From: DATDDB01 sp035260545
GTDB taxonomy: Bacteria; Pseudomonadota; Gammaproteobacteria; Burkholderiales; Gallionellaceae
Assembly (NCBI GenBank): GCA_035260545.1
Contig: DATFUZ010000106.1
Span: 1 to 46,328, forward strand
Reading direction: 5' to 3'
Length of the DNA stretch: 46,328 bases
Part shown: in pieces, positions 8,921-16,970 of the stretch
How positions within the stretch are numbered: the stretch's first letter is position 1
Layout of the letters: each line of letters opens with the position of its first letter
Notes under the pieces: model-generated
Told to the model about the DNA's origin: nothing
Seen by the model: the letters and a program-made list of their open reading frames with translations, nothing else
Database searches by the model: none
Translations under genes and position numbers: made by a program

Positions 8921-8935
8921 GCACAGCAATCGTGC
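8921..8935. promoter_or_regulatory. NtrC-type enhancer site 2
   Basis: GCACGATTGCTGTGC on the minus strand has the GCAC-N7-GTGC core of NtrC sites. Its centre is 32 bp (three helical turns) from site 1, so two NtrC dimers would sit on the same DNA face, as in the glnA enhancer. It ends 6 bp before the nasR stop codon. Confidence 0.65.
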
Positions 8936-8941
8936 ACCGAT

Positions 8942-10201
8942 TCAGGACAAGGAGGCGAGCGTCAGGATCGCCTCTGCCACATCAACCAGGCGTTTGTTCT
9001 GTTCCATGGACGCCGTGCGCATGCGTTTGTAGGCTTCATGCTCGGTCAGGTTGAAGCGCGCCATCAGAATGCCCTTGGCGCGCTCTATGGTTTTCCTGTC
9101 GTCCAGCGCGCGGCGGGCGGCGGACAACTCAATTTCCATGCTGATCAGACGCCGCGACTGGGCATCCAGCACGTCGATGACCGACTGTCCCTGCAGCGTC
9201 TCGCCACCGGCCTGAAACTGAAAGCGCAAAACGTTTTCGACCGGGATCGAGGAATCGAAGATCCGCCCGGCCAGTGCAGCCTTCGCCGGGGGATTGGTGC
9301 GCAGTTCATCAAGCAACCCCTCTGAATCCAGTAGCTCGCTTTGCGCATCAGCGACCAGCGCAGCGCACTGTGCCTTGAGACGCTGTACCACGGCGCATTG
9401 CAGCGCCCAGATTGCCGACAGCCGTTCGCTGCAAACCTCAAACCATCGTCCGCCCAGGTTTCCTGCCGTTCGGCCGCCGGCGCCAGACAACATACGTCGC
9501 ATCCGTTCCATCTGGCCGACACACGGTGCGTGCATGATCGTCCGCCATTGCGCCAGACTCTCCGCATCGGCAAACTGTTCGAAGATCTGGAAATGGCGCT
9601 CCTGTGCATCGATGAGGTAGGGGAGCCGGCTCCTGTTTGCTGCATCGCTTTTCCCGGACGAAAACGAGAGCCCCCCGATCGCCCGCTCCTGCCCCGCAAA
9701 TTCCTTGCCCTGCACCAGATTGAAGAATGCCACCAGCAAATACGAGGTGCGCGGATCGACTGCCGAATCCGCCACCTCGAAAATCAGCGACATGAGGCTC
9801 GCAATCAATCTGCTGTATGCGACCACGCATTCCTGGGGCGCCAGGCCGCGCCGCGCAACGCGCGTGCGTAGCGCGGGCAGTTCGTCCAGCCCCATCAACA
9901 CCCAAACCATCAGGTAGAGAAACCTTGCCTTGCCAAATGATGGCGATTCGACCTGAGAGCCTACTGCTTCGCGGAATGCCTGCTCGACCGCCTGCGACGC
10001 GGCCACCAGATATTGCCGCGTATCGGCGAACTGCATTCCATCCGAAGCCAGGTAGATGGTGGATGCACCGCGCTCCGCCTGAAGCTCGTGAATCAGCTTG
10101 CCGACGGCCTCCACGACCTGCGTGACATCGTGCAGGCGATTCAACTCCTCGATATGGAGGCGCTTTGCAAGCAACACAGTTGTTTCCGGGCAAATCTGCA
10201 T
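8942..10201 (-). CDS. nasR: NasR-type nitrate-responsive antiterminator (NIT-ANTAR)
   Basis: 419 residues. The first 300 or so form a NIT nitrate/nitrite-sensing domain, recognised by LIHELQAERGASTIYLAS near the N-terminus and an all-helical pattern. The C-terminal 55 residues are an ANTAR RNA-binding domain (RKTIERAKGILMARFNLTE, then AYKRMR). Known NasR binds nitrate or nitrite and prevents termination in the nas leader RNA. I chose the start at 10201: a frame without stops continues to 10378, but a consensus sigma-54 promoter at 10238-10253 lies inside that extension. The ribosome binding site is weak. Klebsiella NasR is similar in length (about 390). It lies directly upstream of the operon whose leader carries the matching attenuator. 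Confidence 0.9.
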   Translation of the reverse strand: MQICPETTVLLAKRLHIEELNRLHDVTQVVEAVGKLIHELQAERGASTIYLASDGMQFADTRQYLVAASQAVEQAFREAVGSQVESPSFGKARFLYLMVWVLMGLDELPALRTRVARRGLAPQECVVAYSRLIASLMSLIFEVADSAVDPRTSYLLVAFFNLVQGKEFAGQERAIGGLSFSSGKSDAANRSRLPYLIDAQERHFQIFEQFADAESLAQWRTIMHAPCVGQMERMRRMLSGAGGRTAGNLGGRWFEVCSERLSAIWALQCAVVQRLKAQCAALVADAQSELLDSEGLLDELRTNPPAKAALAGRIFDSSIPVENVLRFQFQAGGETLQGQSVIDVLDAQSRRLISMEIELSAARRALDDRKTIERAKGILMARFNLTEHEAYKRMRTASMEQNKRLVDVAEAILTLASLS

Positions 10202-10237
10202 GGGCCGTTGGTGTCCGATCGTATTCGCCACCACTGC

Positions 10238-10253
10238 TGCAATATCCGTGCCA
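10238..10253 (-). promoter_or_regulatory. Sigma-54 promoter of nasR
   Basis: TGGCACGGATATTGCA on the minus strand again matches TGGCAC-N5-TTGCA fully. The transcript start would be near 10228, leaving an untranslated leader of about 27 nt before the nasR start at 10201. I found no convincing NtrC dyad between this element and nfeD. Confidence 0.85.
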
Positions 10254-10368
10254 CGGCGCAAATCTATTCGCGCCCTGGGTTTTGCTCCGCGACTGCGAAT
10301 CACGCTTCCCACCGCGCAGCGATTTTGGAGTATCGTTACGTAACCCAACCGATTGCGTCCGCGGCGAC

Positions 10369-11799
10369 ATGACCCCATTGTCCATCTTGCGTTCCCTTCT
10401 GTTTACGGCATTGCTCGCCGCGACGCCCGGTTTTGCGGCAGGCGGCCCACCCCTGGTGGTGGTGATAGCGGTGGATGGCGCAATCAGCCCAGGCTCGGCG
10501 GATTACATCGTGCGCGGCCTGAAGACGGCGGCCGCCCAGGGCGCGGAACTCGCGGTGCTGGAGATGGATACCCCGGGCGGGCTGGATACCTCAATGCGCC
10601 AGATCATCAAGCAGATCATTGCGTCGCCGGTTCCCGTAGCCGGCTTTGTCGCGCCCGACGGCGCGCGCGCGGCCAGTGCCGGCACCTACATCCTTTATGC
10701 CTGCCACATCGCGGCCATGGCGCCCGCCACCAACCTGGGCGCGGCCACGCCCATCATGATCGGGCTTACTCCTCCCGGCGGCGCGCAGCCGGAGCCCGGC
10801 AGCGGCAATGCTGGCTCGCCTGCGAAAGGCGAACCCGAGAAAGGACGCGGCGCAGCCCCGGAGCAGGCACCCGTGCCGACGTCGACGGAGGCGCGCAAGT
10901 CGATCAACGACGCCTCGGCCTATATCCGCAGCCTGGCCCAGTTGCGGGGACGCAATGCCGCGTGGGGCGAGCGCGCGGTGCGCGAGGCCGTGAGCCTGAC
11001 TTCGTCCGAGGCGCTGCAGAACCATGTAATAGACCTGGTCGCCACCGGCGTGCCCGACCTGCTGCGCAAGCTGGATGGCCGCAAGGTGAGCGTGCTGGGC
11101 GCAATGCGCACGCTCAACCTGAAGGATGCGCGCATCGAGCGGCTGCATCCGGACTGGCGTTCACGCATGCTGTCGGTCATTGCCGATCCCAGCGTCGCCT
11201 ACCTGCTGATGCTCGCCGGCATCTTCGGCTTATTCTTTGAGTTCTCCAATCCCGGCTTCGTCCTCCCCGGCGTCATCGGCGCGATCTCGCTGCTGCTGGC
11301 GCTGTTCGCCTTCCAGATGATGCCGGTCAATTACGTGGGCGTCGCCCTCATCCTGCTCGGCATCGCCTTCATGATCGCCGAAGTCTACATATCGAGCTTC
11401 GGCGTGCTGGGCGTCGGCGGCATCGCGGCATTCGTCATCGGCTCCGTCATGCTGATGCACACGGACATTCCGGGCTACGGCGGCGTTCCGTGGTCTATCA
11501 TCGCGCCGTTTGCGCTGATTACCGCGCTATTCATCTTCGTCGTCGCCGGAATGGCGCTAAAGGCCCGCGGCCGGCCCGTAACAAGCGGCAGTGAGGAAAT
11601 GACGGGGCTGGTCGGTACGGTGCTGCAGGACACAGACGGCACGGCGGCCGTGGTGCATCTGCATGGCGAAAACTGGAGCGCGCATTGCAGCCGACCGCTG
11701 CGGCGCGGACAGAAGGTGAAAGTGACCGCCATCGACGGCCTCGTACTCGAGGTCGAGCCGGAAAGCGAAGAGGGGACGCCGCCAGCCGCAGCGTCATAA
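10369..11799 (+). CDS. nfeD: NfeD-type membrane serine protease (ClpP class)
   Basis: 476 residues. It begins with a signal sequence (cleavage likely after FAA, residue 24). A ClpP/SppA-like protease domain follows, with S103 in RAASAGTYIL as likely nucleophile and K177 in TEARKSIND as likely base, as in the archaeal PH1510 protease. About four membrane helices span residues 270-390, and an OB-fold NfeD domain ends the protein. Between Ser and Lys lies a Pro/Gly/Glu-rich low-complexity stretch (about 135-170). The start at 10369 is the one placing a signal peptide at the N-terminus; the ribosome binding site is weak. The slipin gene follows by 31 bp, the standard NfeD-stomatin pair, in which the protease is thought to cleave the slipin. 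Confidence 0.9.
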   Translation: MTPLSILRSLLFTALLAATPGFAAGGPPLVVVIAVDGAISPGSADYIVRGLKTAAAQGAELAVLEMDTPGGLDTSMRQIIKQIIASPVPVAGFVAPDGARAASAGTYILYACHIAAMAPATNLGAATPIMIGLTPPGGAQPEPGSGNAGSPAKGEPEKGRGAAPEQAPVPTSTEARKSINDASAYIRSLAQLRGRNAAWGERAVREAVSLTSSEALQNHVIDLVATGVPDLLRKLDGRKVSVLGAMRTLNLKDARIERLHPDWRSRMLSVIADPSVAYLLMLAGIFGLFFEFSNPGFVLPGVIGAISLLLALFAFQMMPVNYVGVALILLGIAFMIAEVYISSFGVLGVGGIAAFVIGSVMLMHTDIPGYGGVPWSIIAPFALITALFIFVVAGMALKARGRPVTSGSEEMTGLVGTVLQDTDGTAAVVHLHGENWSAHCSRPLRRGQKVKVTAIDGLVLEVEPESEEGTPPAAAS

Positions 11800-11830
11800 C
11801 GGCACGAATTCACATCCGAGGAGAATGACC

Positions 11831-12583
11831 ATGGAATTGAATTTCAGTTTCGCAGTTGTCCTGCTGTTGCTGATCGCCATCGCGGCCTACAGCATGAGAA
11901 TATTCCGGGAGTATGAGCGCGGCGTCGTTTTCACATTAGGGCGTTTCTGGAAAGTGAAGGGGCCGGGGCTGGTCATGATCATTCCCGGCGTGCAGCAGGC
12001 GGTGCGCGTGGACCTGCGCACCGTGGTGCTGGAGGTTCCCACGCAGGATGTGATCTCGCGCGACAACGTCTCGGTGAAGGTCAGCGCAGTGGTCTATCTG
12101 CGGGTGATCGATCCGCAGAAAGCCATCATACAGGTGGCGGACTTTCTCAATGCCACCAGCCAGCTCGCGCAGACCATGCTGCGCTCGGTGCTCGGCAAGC
12201 ATCAACTGGACGACATGCTGGCGGAACGCGAGAAGCTGAACAACGACATTCGTGAAGCGCTGGACAGCCAGACCGACGCCTGGGGCATCAAGGTATCCAA
12301 CGTGGAAATCAAGCAGGTGGACCTGACCGAATCCATGATCCGGGCCATTGCGCGACAGGCCGAGGCCGAGCGCGAACGGCGCGCAAAAGTGATCCATGCC
12401 GAGGGTGAACTGCAAGCATCGGAGAAACTGGCGCAAGCGGCGGCGAAGCTCGCACAGGAGCCGCTTGCGATTCAGTTACGGTATCTGGAGACTCTGACCG
12501 TCATCGGCGCTGACAAGAACAGCACCATCGTGTTTCCGCTGCCGATGGACGTGATCTCGGCTTATCTCGCAAAAACGAAATAG
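11831..12583 (+). CDS. Slipin (stomatin-like, SPFH/band 7 protein)
   Basis: 250 residues. One N-terminal hydrophobic segment (about residues 5-20) is followed by the SPFH domain: EYERGVVFTLGRFWKVKGPG, VDLRTVVLEVPTQDVISRDN, and the helical end IRAIARQAEAERERRAKVI. Slipins form large ring oligomers at the membrane and organise local protein activity. I chose the ATG at 11831 over the one at 11825 because AGGAG at 11819-11823 is 7 nt from the former and only 1 nt from the latter. Coupled with the upstream NfeD protease as a two-gene operon. Confidence 0.93.
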   Translation: MELNFSFAVVLLLLIAIAAYSMRIFREYERGVVFTLGRFWKVKGPGLVMIIPGVQQAVRVDLRTVVLEVPTQDVISRDNVSVKVSAVVYLRVIDPQKAIIQVADFLNATSQLAQTMLRSVLGKHQLDDMLAEREKLNNDIREALDSQTDAWGIKVSNVEIKQVDLTESMIRAIARQAEAERERRAKVIHAEGELQASEKLAQAAAKLAQEPLAIQLRYLETLTVIGADKNSTIVFPLPMDVISAYLAKTK

Positions 12584-12625
12584 GCGAGGTGAAGGACAGG
12601 GGCCCGCCCGCCGCCTGCCGACACC

Positions 12626-13399
12626 TTACGCCGGCACGTGGTAATTTGCCTGGGTCATCACGTCCACGCCGCAGGGCAGGTTCTCGATCCAGTTCAGGAA
12701 TTCGTTGACCATCTTCTTGCCCTTGAACATACGGCCGTGCTGCGGCACGATGGACTCGACATCCATCTGGCGCACCATGTTCACCCAGAAGCGGCAGATC
12801 TTGTTGGAAACCATGTAGCGGCGATGGAAGCCGTCCATCAGCGGGATGTGCGCCTTGAAATCCTCGACCGGTGTGTCCGCCTCGTTGTGCTTGACGATGG
12901 AGGCGCCCATGTCGCCCGAGAACAGTATCTTGGAGACCGGATCGTAGAACTGGAAGTTGCCCTCGGAGTGCATGAAGTGGGCGGGAATCGCCTTGATCGT
13001 GGACTCGCCCAGCGGCAGCGTCATGCCCTCGTCCGGGATGCCCTGCACGCGCCCCTCGGCGTTGCCGGCACTGCAGAAGTGCGGTACGAAGCGCGTCCAC
13101 AACTTGGAAATGATCACCTGGCAGTCGGTGTGTATCATCCATTTATTGACCGACGCGATGATGTCCGGGTCGGCATGCGAGGCGAGAATATATTCGAGCT
13201 TCTTGGGCGAGAAGTAGTTGTGCATTTCCATCAGCAGACCGTTATAGGTCATGTTGCCGCCCGGATCGAGCAAGGCGCCGTGGCCGTTGTCAACAATCAG
13301 GAACTGGTTCGCCTGAACCGCCGCGCCCATGGAATCGTCCACGAGGTCATCAAACATCAGACAAAGATGTTTGCCGTTATTGAACAGCTCTATTGCCAT
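12626..13399 (-). CDS. Oxygen-binding di-iron protein-like (metallo-beta-lactamase fold)
   Basis: 257 residues with the flavodiiron-type metallo-beta-lactamase fold but no flavodoxin domain. Likely metal ligands are visible in order: SHADPD, AHFMHSEGN, FSGDMG and PQHGRMFKG. In classical flavodiiron proteins the first motif is HxExD; here an Asp replaces the Glu. Stand-alone proteins of this kind (ODP family) bind oxygen at a di-iron site and serve as oxygen sensors or weak NADH-dependent reductases. No sensor partner lies next to it: a slipin ends 42 bp away on the other strand and a DUF3025 gene lies upstream. A ribosome binding site with GGGGGTGAG precedes the start. Confidence 0.75.
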   Translation of the reverse strand: MAIELFNNGKHLCLMFDDLVDDSMGAAVQANQFLIVDNGHGALLDPGGNMTYNGLLMEMHNYFSPKKLEYILASHADPDIIASVNKWMIHTDCQVIISKLWTRFVPHFCSAGNAEGRVQGIPDEGMTLPLGESTIKAIPAHFMHSEGNFQFYDPVSKILFSGDMGASIVKHNEADTPVEDFKAHIPLMDGFHRRYMVSNKICRFWVNMVRQMDVESIVPQHGRMFKGKKMVNEFLNWIENLPCGVDVMTQANYHVPA

Positions 13400-13593
13400 C
13401 TCACCCCCATATTGACATCAGTTCACCCTGGATTTGCCGCTCAGCATGGAGCATGCCGTTTCTGGACTGACTCAAATAATGTTGTAATGGGTAAAGGCCC
13501 CCTCGCACCTTCATCCCTTCATGCGTTTCAGGTCTCCCCCGACGTAACCGCGATTATGGACTCGGAAATGTGCCTGCCAGCTTGTTATTGCCG

Positions 13594-14457
13594 TTATTGC
13601 CGGACGCTTTTGCCGTACGATAATAAACGCCCCGGACGAAAATATCTAGCGTTATCGTAAAAATATTCTTGACAGCTTTCTGCCGACCACCCGGGCACGC
13701 CGAGCAGCGGCACGGGCGTCAGTTCCCGTGTACTCTGTGCGCATCCCGGCGCAGATAGATATGCCGCGAGCAACGCGTCCAAGTGTGTGAGTTGCCGCTC
13801 CAGCGGCCACTCGAAATATCCTGCTTCGACGCTCAGAATTAAACCCTGCGCGGTCATGCCGACATAGGGCCGCAGAATCTTTTCGCAGAGGCCGTGGCCG
13901 AACACGCAAAACCCCATCGCGTCGGCCAGTCGCGGGCGCCGATGCCAGAACAGTTCCTTCCAGCGAAACTCGCGCAACAGCGCGGCCAGTTCCCCGTCCG
14001 CGCACGGCACGATCACGCCGGACTCGTCGAGCAGGGTGAGCATGTCGCGCCTGTGGCCGCGCTCGCTGCGCCCCGCCTTGCGGTCGGCGACCATGGTCTG
14101 GTAATGCCGCGCATTTATCGCCGCCTTGGAGCGGGGAAACGTCAACCAGGCGAGCGCGTTGAACAGGTCGTGCCAGTTGTCTTCGCGGCTCTGCAATTCT
14201 CCCTTCAGGTAGCAGCGTGGCTCGTATTGCGCCTCGAACGGGAGGGAGCGGCCTTCCTGGGCGACGAAACGCAAAGGCGCGCCGCTCCCCACCAGAATAC
14301 GGGGCTCATGCGTCTCCAGCAGGGCGTTGCAGACCTGCAGCGAGGGGAAAGAGCGGGCATCCACCATGCGCGCCAGCCGTCCGAGCACGGGGTGCAGCGA
14401 CGCCAGCATGGGCGACTGCATCATTGCGGCAAGATTCCATTCCGGGCGGTCTGTCAT
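13594..14457 (-). CDS. DUF3025 family protein
   Basis: 287 residues matching the DUF3025 proteins of beta- and gammaproteobacteria, recognised from segments such as NWHDLFNALAWLTFPRSK, LTLLDESGVIV and REFRWKELFWH. No known function. There is no signal peptide or membrane helix, so it is cytoplasmic. The ATG at 14457 begins MTDRPEWN; an in-frame GTG at 14481 is also possible. It follows pbpC by 43 bp on the same strand and may be cotranscribed with it. Confidence 0.75.
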   Translation of the reverse strand: MTDRPEWNLAAMMQSPMLASLHPVLGRLARMVDARSFPSLQVCNALLETHEPRILVGSGAPLRFVAQEGRSLPFEAQYEPRCYLKGELQSREDNWHDLFNALAWLTFPRSKAAINARHYQTMVADRKAGRSERGHRRDMLTLLDESGVIVPCADGELAALLREFRWKELFWHRRPRLADAMGFCVFGHGLCEKILRPYVGMTAQGLILSVEAGYFEWPLERQLTHLDALLAAYLSAPGCAQSTRELTPVPLLGVPGWSAESCQEYFYDNARYFRPGRLLSYGKSVRQ

Positions 14458-14500
14458 GACGTCAAGTTTAACCCGGGACACCGGTTCGCGCCGCTCGCCG

Positions 14501-16912
14501 TCACTCCACAAATTCCACGATGACCTCGCGCGCGTCCGCCCTGCCCTCGCTGTCGATGGCGCGCAGTTCGTACTTTCCCGGCACGGCCGGCTTCCAGGCA
14601 ATGTCCTGGCCGGCGCTGCCCTGCCCGATCAGGCTGTCGTTGGCAAACCAGAACAGCTTGCGATCCCGGCCCGACACGTTGGCGCGCAGCAGGATGGGCG
14701 ATGGCTTGGACAATCTCACGGTATACGTGACGCCTTGAATGGGCGAGGTGATCTGCGGATTGTCGCGGGTATCCTCTGGATTGGCGAAAGCGTCTCCGGA
14801 CACGATAGCGCTGCCCCCGTTCCCGCAGTCGGGCAGGGGCGGCGGCGTGCGGCGCGGCATGCCCGCCTGGCGGAACAGGCGGCGCAGGTCGGTCGGCCAG
14901 AACTCGAACACTTCCGTCTTGACGTAGGGCCCGTCCTTGCAGGTGGCGCGCCCGGTGCGGGTGTCTATCCGCACCGCGCGGTCCAGGTCGCTGACCTTGA
15001 TCGGCGACTTTCCGGGAATGAACCACGTCGGCACCGTGTCCTTGCACCACTTGTTCGGCAGATCGCCGCTCGCGGCGCACACCTGTATCCGCTTCACGTC
15101 CGCCGGCCAGGGGCGCGCGAGTTCGCCGGGGTCGAGATGCTGGGCGCGCATGCTGTCCACAATCTTGAAAAACAGGGGCGCGGCGGCCTTGATGCCGATG
15201 AACGCCGGATTGCCGGTACTGTCGAAGTTCCCGACCCACACCAGCAGCACGTAGTGGCCGAAGATGCCCGCCGTCCACGCGTCGCGGAACCCCCACGAGG
15301 TGCCCGTCTTCCAGGCCACGGGCGGAGCCGCCGGCCTGCCGGTATCCGGACGGATGTTGGTATCCAGCATTTGCACGGTGATGAAGGCGGCTGCCTCCGA
15401 AAGCACGTGCGGCGCCCCTGCGCCGCCTTCGGCTTGCCCGGCCGAATGCTCATAGCGTAGCGGCATGGGCACCCCGCGGTTGCCCAGCATCAGATACAGC
15501 CGCCCCAGTTCTTCCATGGTCAGCTCGGCGCCGCCCAGCGCCAGGGCCAGCCCGTAATGCTGCTCCGAGGCAAGCCGGGATACATGCTGCGCCTTGAGAA
15601 ATTCGTAAAGCGTCGGCTGCCGGAGGCGCGACGCCACATAGACCGCGGGAATGTTCCGGCTGCGCACCAGTGCCTGCTGTGCGGAAATGGGGCCGACGAA
15701 CTGGCCGTCGAAATTCTCCGGCGAAAACGGCCCGAAGCTTGAAGGCGCATCCTTCAGGATCGTCTGCGGGTGCAGCAATCCCTGGTCGAGCGCGAGGCCG
15801 TAGATGAACGGCTTCAGCGTCGAGCCCGGCGAGCGCTTGGCCAGTGTGCCGTTCACTTGGCCGTCTATGCTGTTGTTGAAATAGTCGGCGGAGCCGACCA
15901 GCGCGCGCACCTCGCCCGTGGTGCGGTCGATCAGCATCACGCTGGCGTTGCGTATGCCCACGCTGCTGTGGTTCTTGATGAACTGCGAGACCAGCCGCTC
16001 CAGCGTATCCTGCAGGCGCAAGTCAACCGTTGAGAGTATCTCGCCCGACTTCGCGGCCAGCGCATCGGTACTGTGTTCGCGCAGCAGCATGTCGGTGAGG
16101 TGCGGGGCCCGGAACGGAAGGTCGGATACGCCATACAGGTGCGGCGGTGTAGTCAGGTCGGACTTGTAGGCCGCGCTGCGCGGATGGCGAGCCTGCCAGA
16201 TGCCGAAGAGCCGCGCGCGCGCGTCCATCAGCGGCGAGGGTCCGTCGCTGCGCATGCCGCGCTTGTTGGGATTTTGCGGGATCACCGCCAGTGTCAGCAC
16301 CTCGGGCAGCGTGAGTTGGGCGGGACGCTTGTGGAAATAGATGAGGCTGGCGGCGCCCGCACCCTCGACGTTGCCGCCGTAAGGTGCATAGTTCAGATAG
16401 GCCTCGAGGATGTCGTGCTTGGAGTAGCGCAACTCCAGCCACGCGGCATATGCGATCTGCCTGAGCTTGCCGCCTACGGTCTGGCTGCGGATGCCGTACA
16501 GCCGCCGCGCCAGTTGCATGGTGAGGGTCGAGGCGCCCTCGCGCTTGCCGCCGCCATAGGTGGAGAACGCGGCCCGCGCCAGCGCGAACGGATTGAATCC
16601 GGGATGCCAGTAGAACCAGCGATCCTCGTATTCCTGCACCGCCTCCGGCAGCCTGGGATCCATCTGCTCCAGCGGCACCCAGACGCGGAACTGGTCGTCG
16701 GTGGCCAGCGCCATGCGCAGCAAGGTCCCGTCGCTGGCGTAGACCGCGACGCTGCCGGGATAGTAGCCGCGCAAGGAATCGTGCGGCCACAGCCGCAAGG
16801 CAAGCAGCGCAATAAACAGCAGCGCCGCGTAGGGCGCTGCGTTTCTGGCCCCGCGCACCCAGCGCGTGTCCCGCGCGGCGGCGAGGCCGGAACGGAAAAA
16901 TTCCGGCTTCAT
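14501..16912 (-). CDS. pbpC: Penicillin-binding protein 1C
   Basis: 803 residues; bifunctional peptidoglycan synthase anchored in the inner membrane by one helix at about residues 25-45. The GT51 glycosyltransferase domain (about 60-240) has the catalytic-Glu motif EDRWFYWHPG and later KREGASTLTMQLAR. The transpeptidase domain shows the nucleophile S364 in SPGSTLKPF, SRN in VRSRNIPA and KTGTSWG near residue 533. The C-terminal 90 residues are the BiPBP_C beta domain typical of PBP1C. The gene follows the alpha-2-macroglobulin gene by 58 bp on the same strand, the common yfhM-pbpC pair, thought to join defence against invading proteases with cell-wall repair. Confidence 0.96.
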   Translation of the reverse strand: MKPEFFRSGLAAARDTRWVRGARNAAPYAALLFIALLALRLWPHDSLRGYYPGSVAVYASDGTLLRMALATDDQFRVWVPLEQMDPRLPEAVQEYEDRWFYWHPGFNPFALARAAFSTYGGGKREGASTLTMQLARRLYGIRSQTVGGKLRQIAYAAWLELRYSKHDILEAYLNYAPYGGNVEGAGAASLIYFHKRPAQLTLPEVLTLAVIPQNPNKRGMRSDGPSPLMDARARLFGIWQARHPRSAAYKSDLTTPPHLYGVSDLPFRAPHLTDMLLREHSTDALAAKSGEILSTVDLRLQDTLERLVSQFIKNHSSVGIRNASVMLIDRTTGEVRALVGSADYFNNSIDGQVNGTLAKRSPGSTLKPFIYGLALDQGLLHPQTILKDAPSSFGPFSPENFDGQFVGPISAQQALVRSRNIPAVYVASRLRQPTLYEFLKAQHVSRLASEQHYGLALALGGAELTMEELGRLYLMLGNRGVPMPLRYEHSAGQAEGGAGAPHVLSEAAAFITVQMLDTNIRPDTGRPAAPPVAWKTGTSWGFRDAWTAGIFGHYVLLVWVGNFDSTGNPAFIGIKAAAPLFFKIVDSMRAQHLDPGELARPWPADVKRIQVCAASGDLPNKWCKDTVPTWFIPGKSPIKVSDLDRAVRIDTRTGRATCKDGPYVKTEVFEFWPTDLRRLFRQAGMPRRTPPPLPDCGNGGSAIVSGDAFANPEDTRDNPQITSPIQGVTYTVRLSKPSPILLRANVSGRDRKLFWFANDSLIGQGSAGQDIAWKPAVPGKYELRAIDSEGRADAREVIVEFVE

Positions 16913-16970
16913 CGATCAATCTATCGTAACCCGGGGCGCCGGCCGGGCGCCCCGTTGAGCGGTTTTACCC

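Noticed and set aside
8710..8937. 75-codon minus-strand frame between nasR and narK
   Set aside because: It spans the NtrC sites, the sigma-54 promoter and the first hexaloop hairpin, and has no ribosome binding site.
10202..10378. N-terminal extension of nasR to 10378
   Set aside because: It would contain the consensus sigma-54 promoter and overlaps the nfeD start; the extra residues are Arg-rich and outside the NIT domain.
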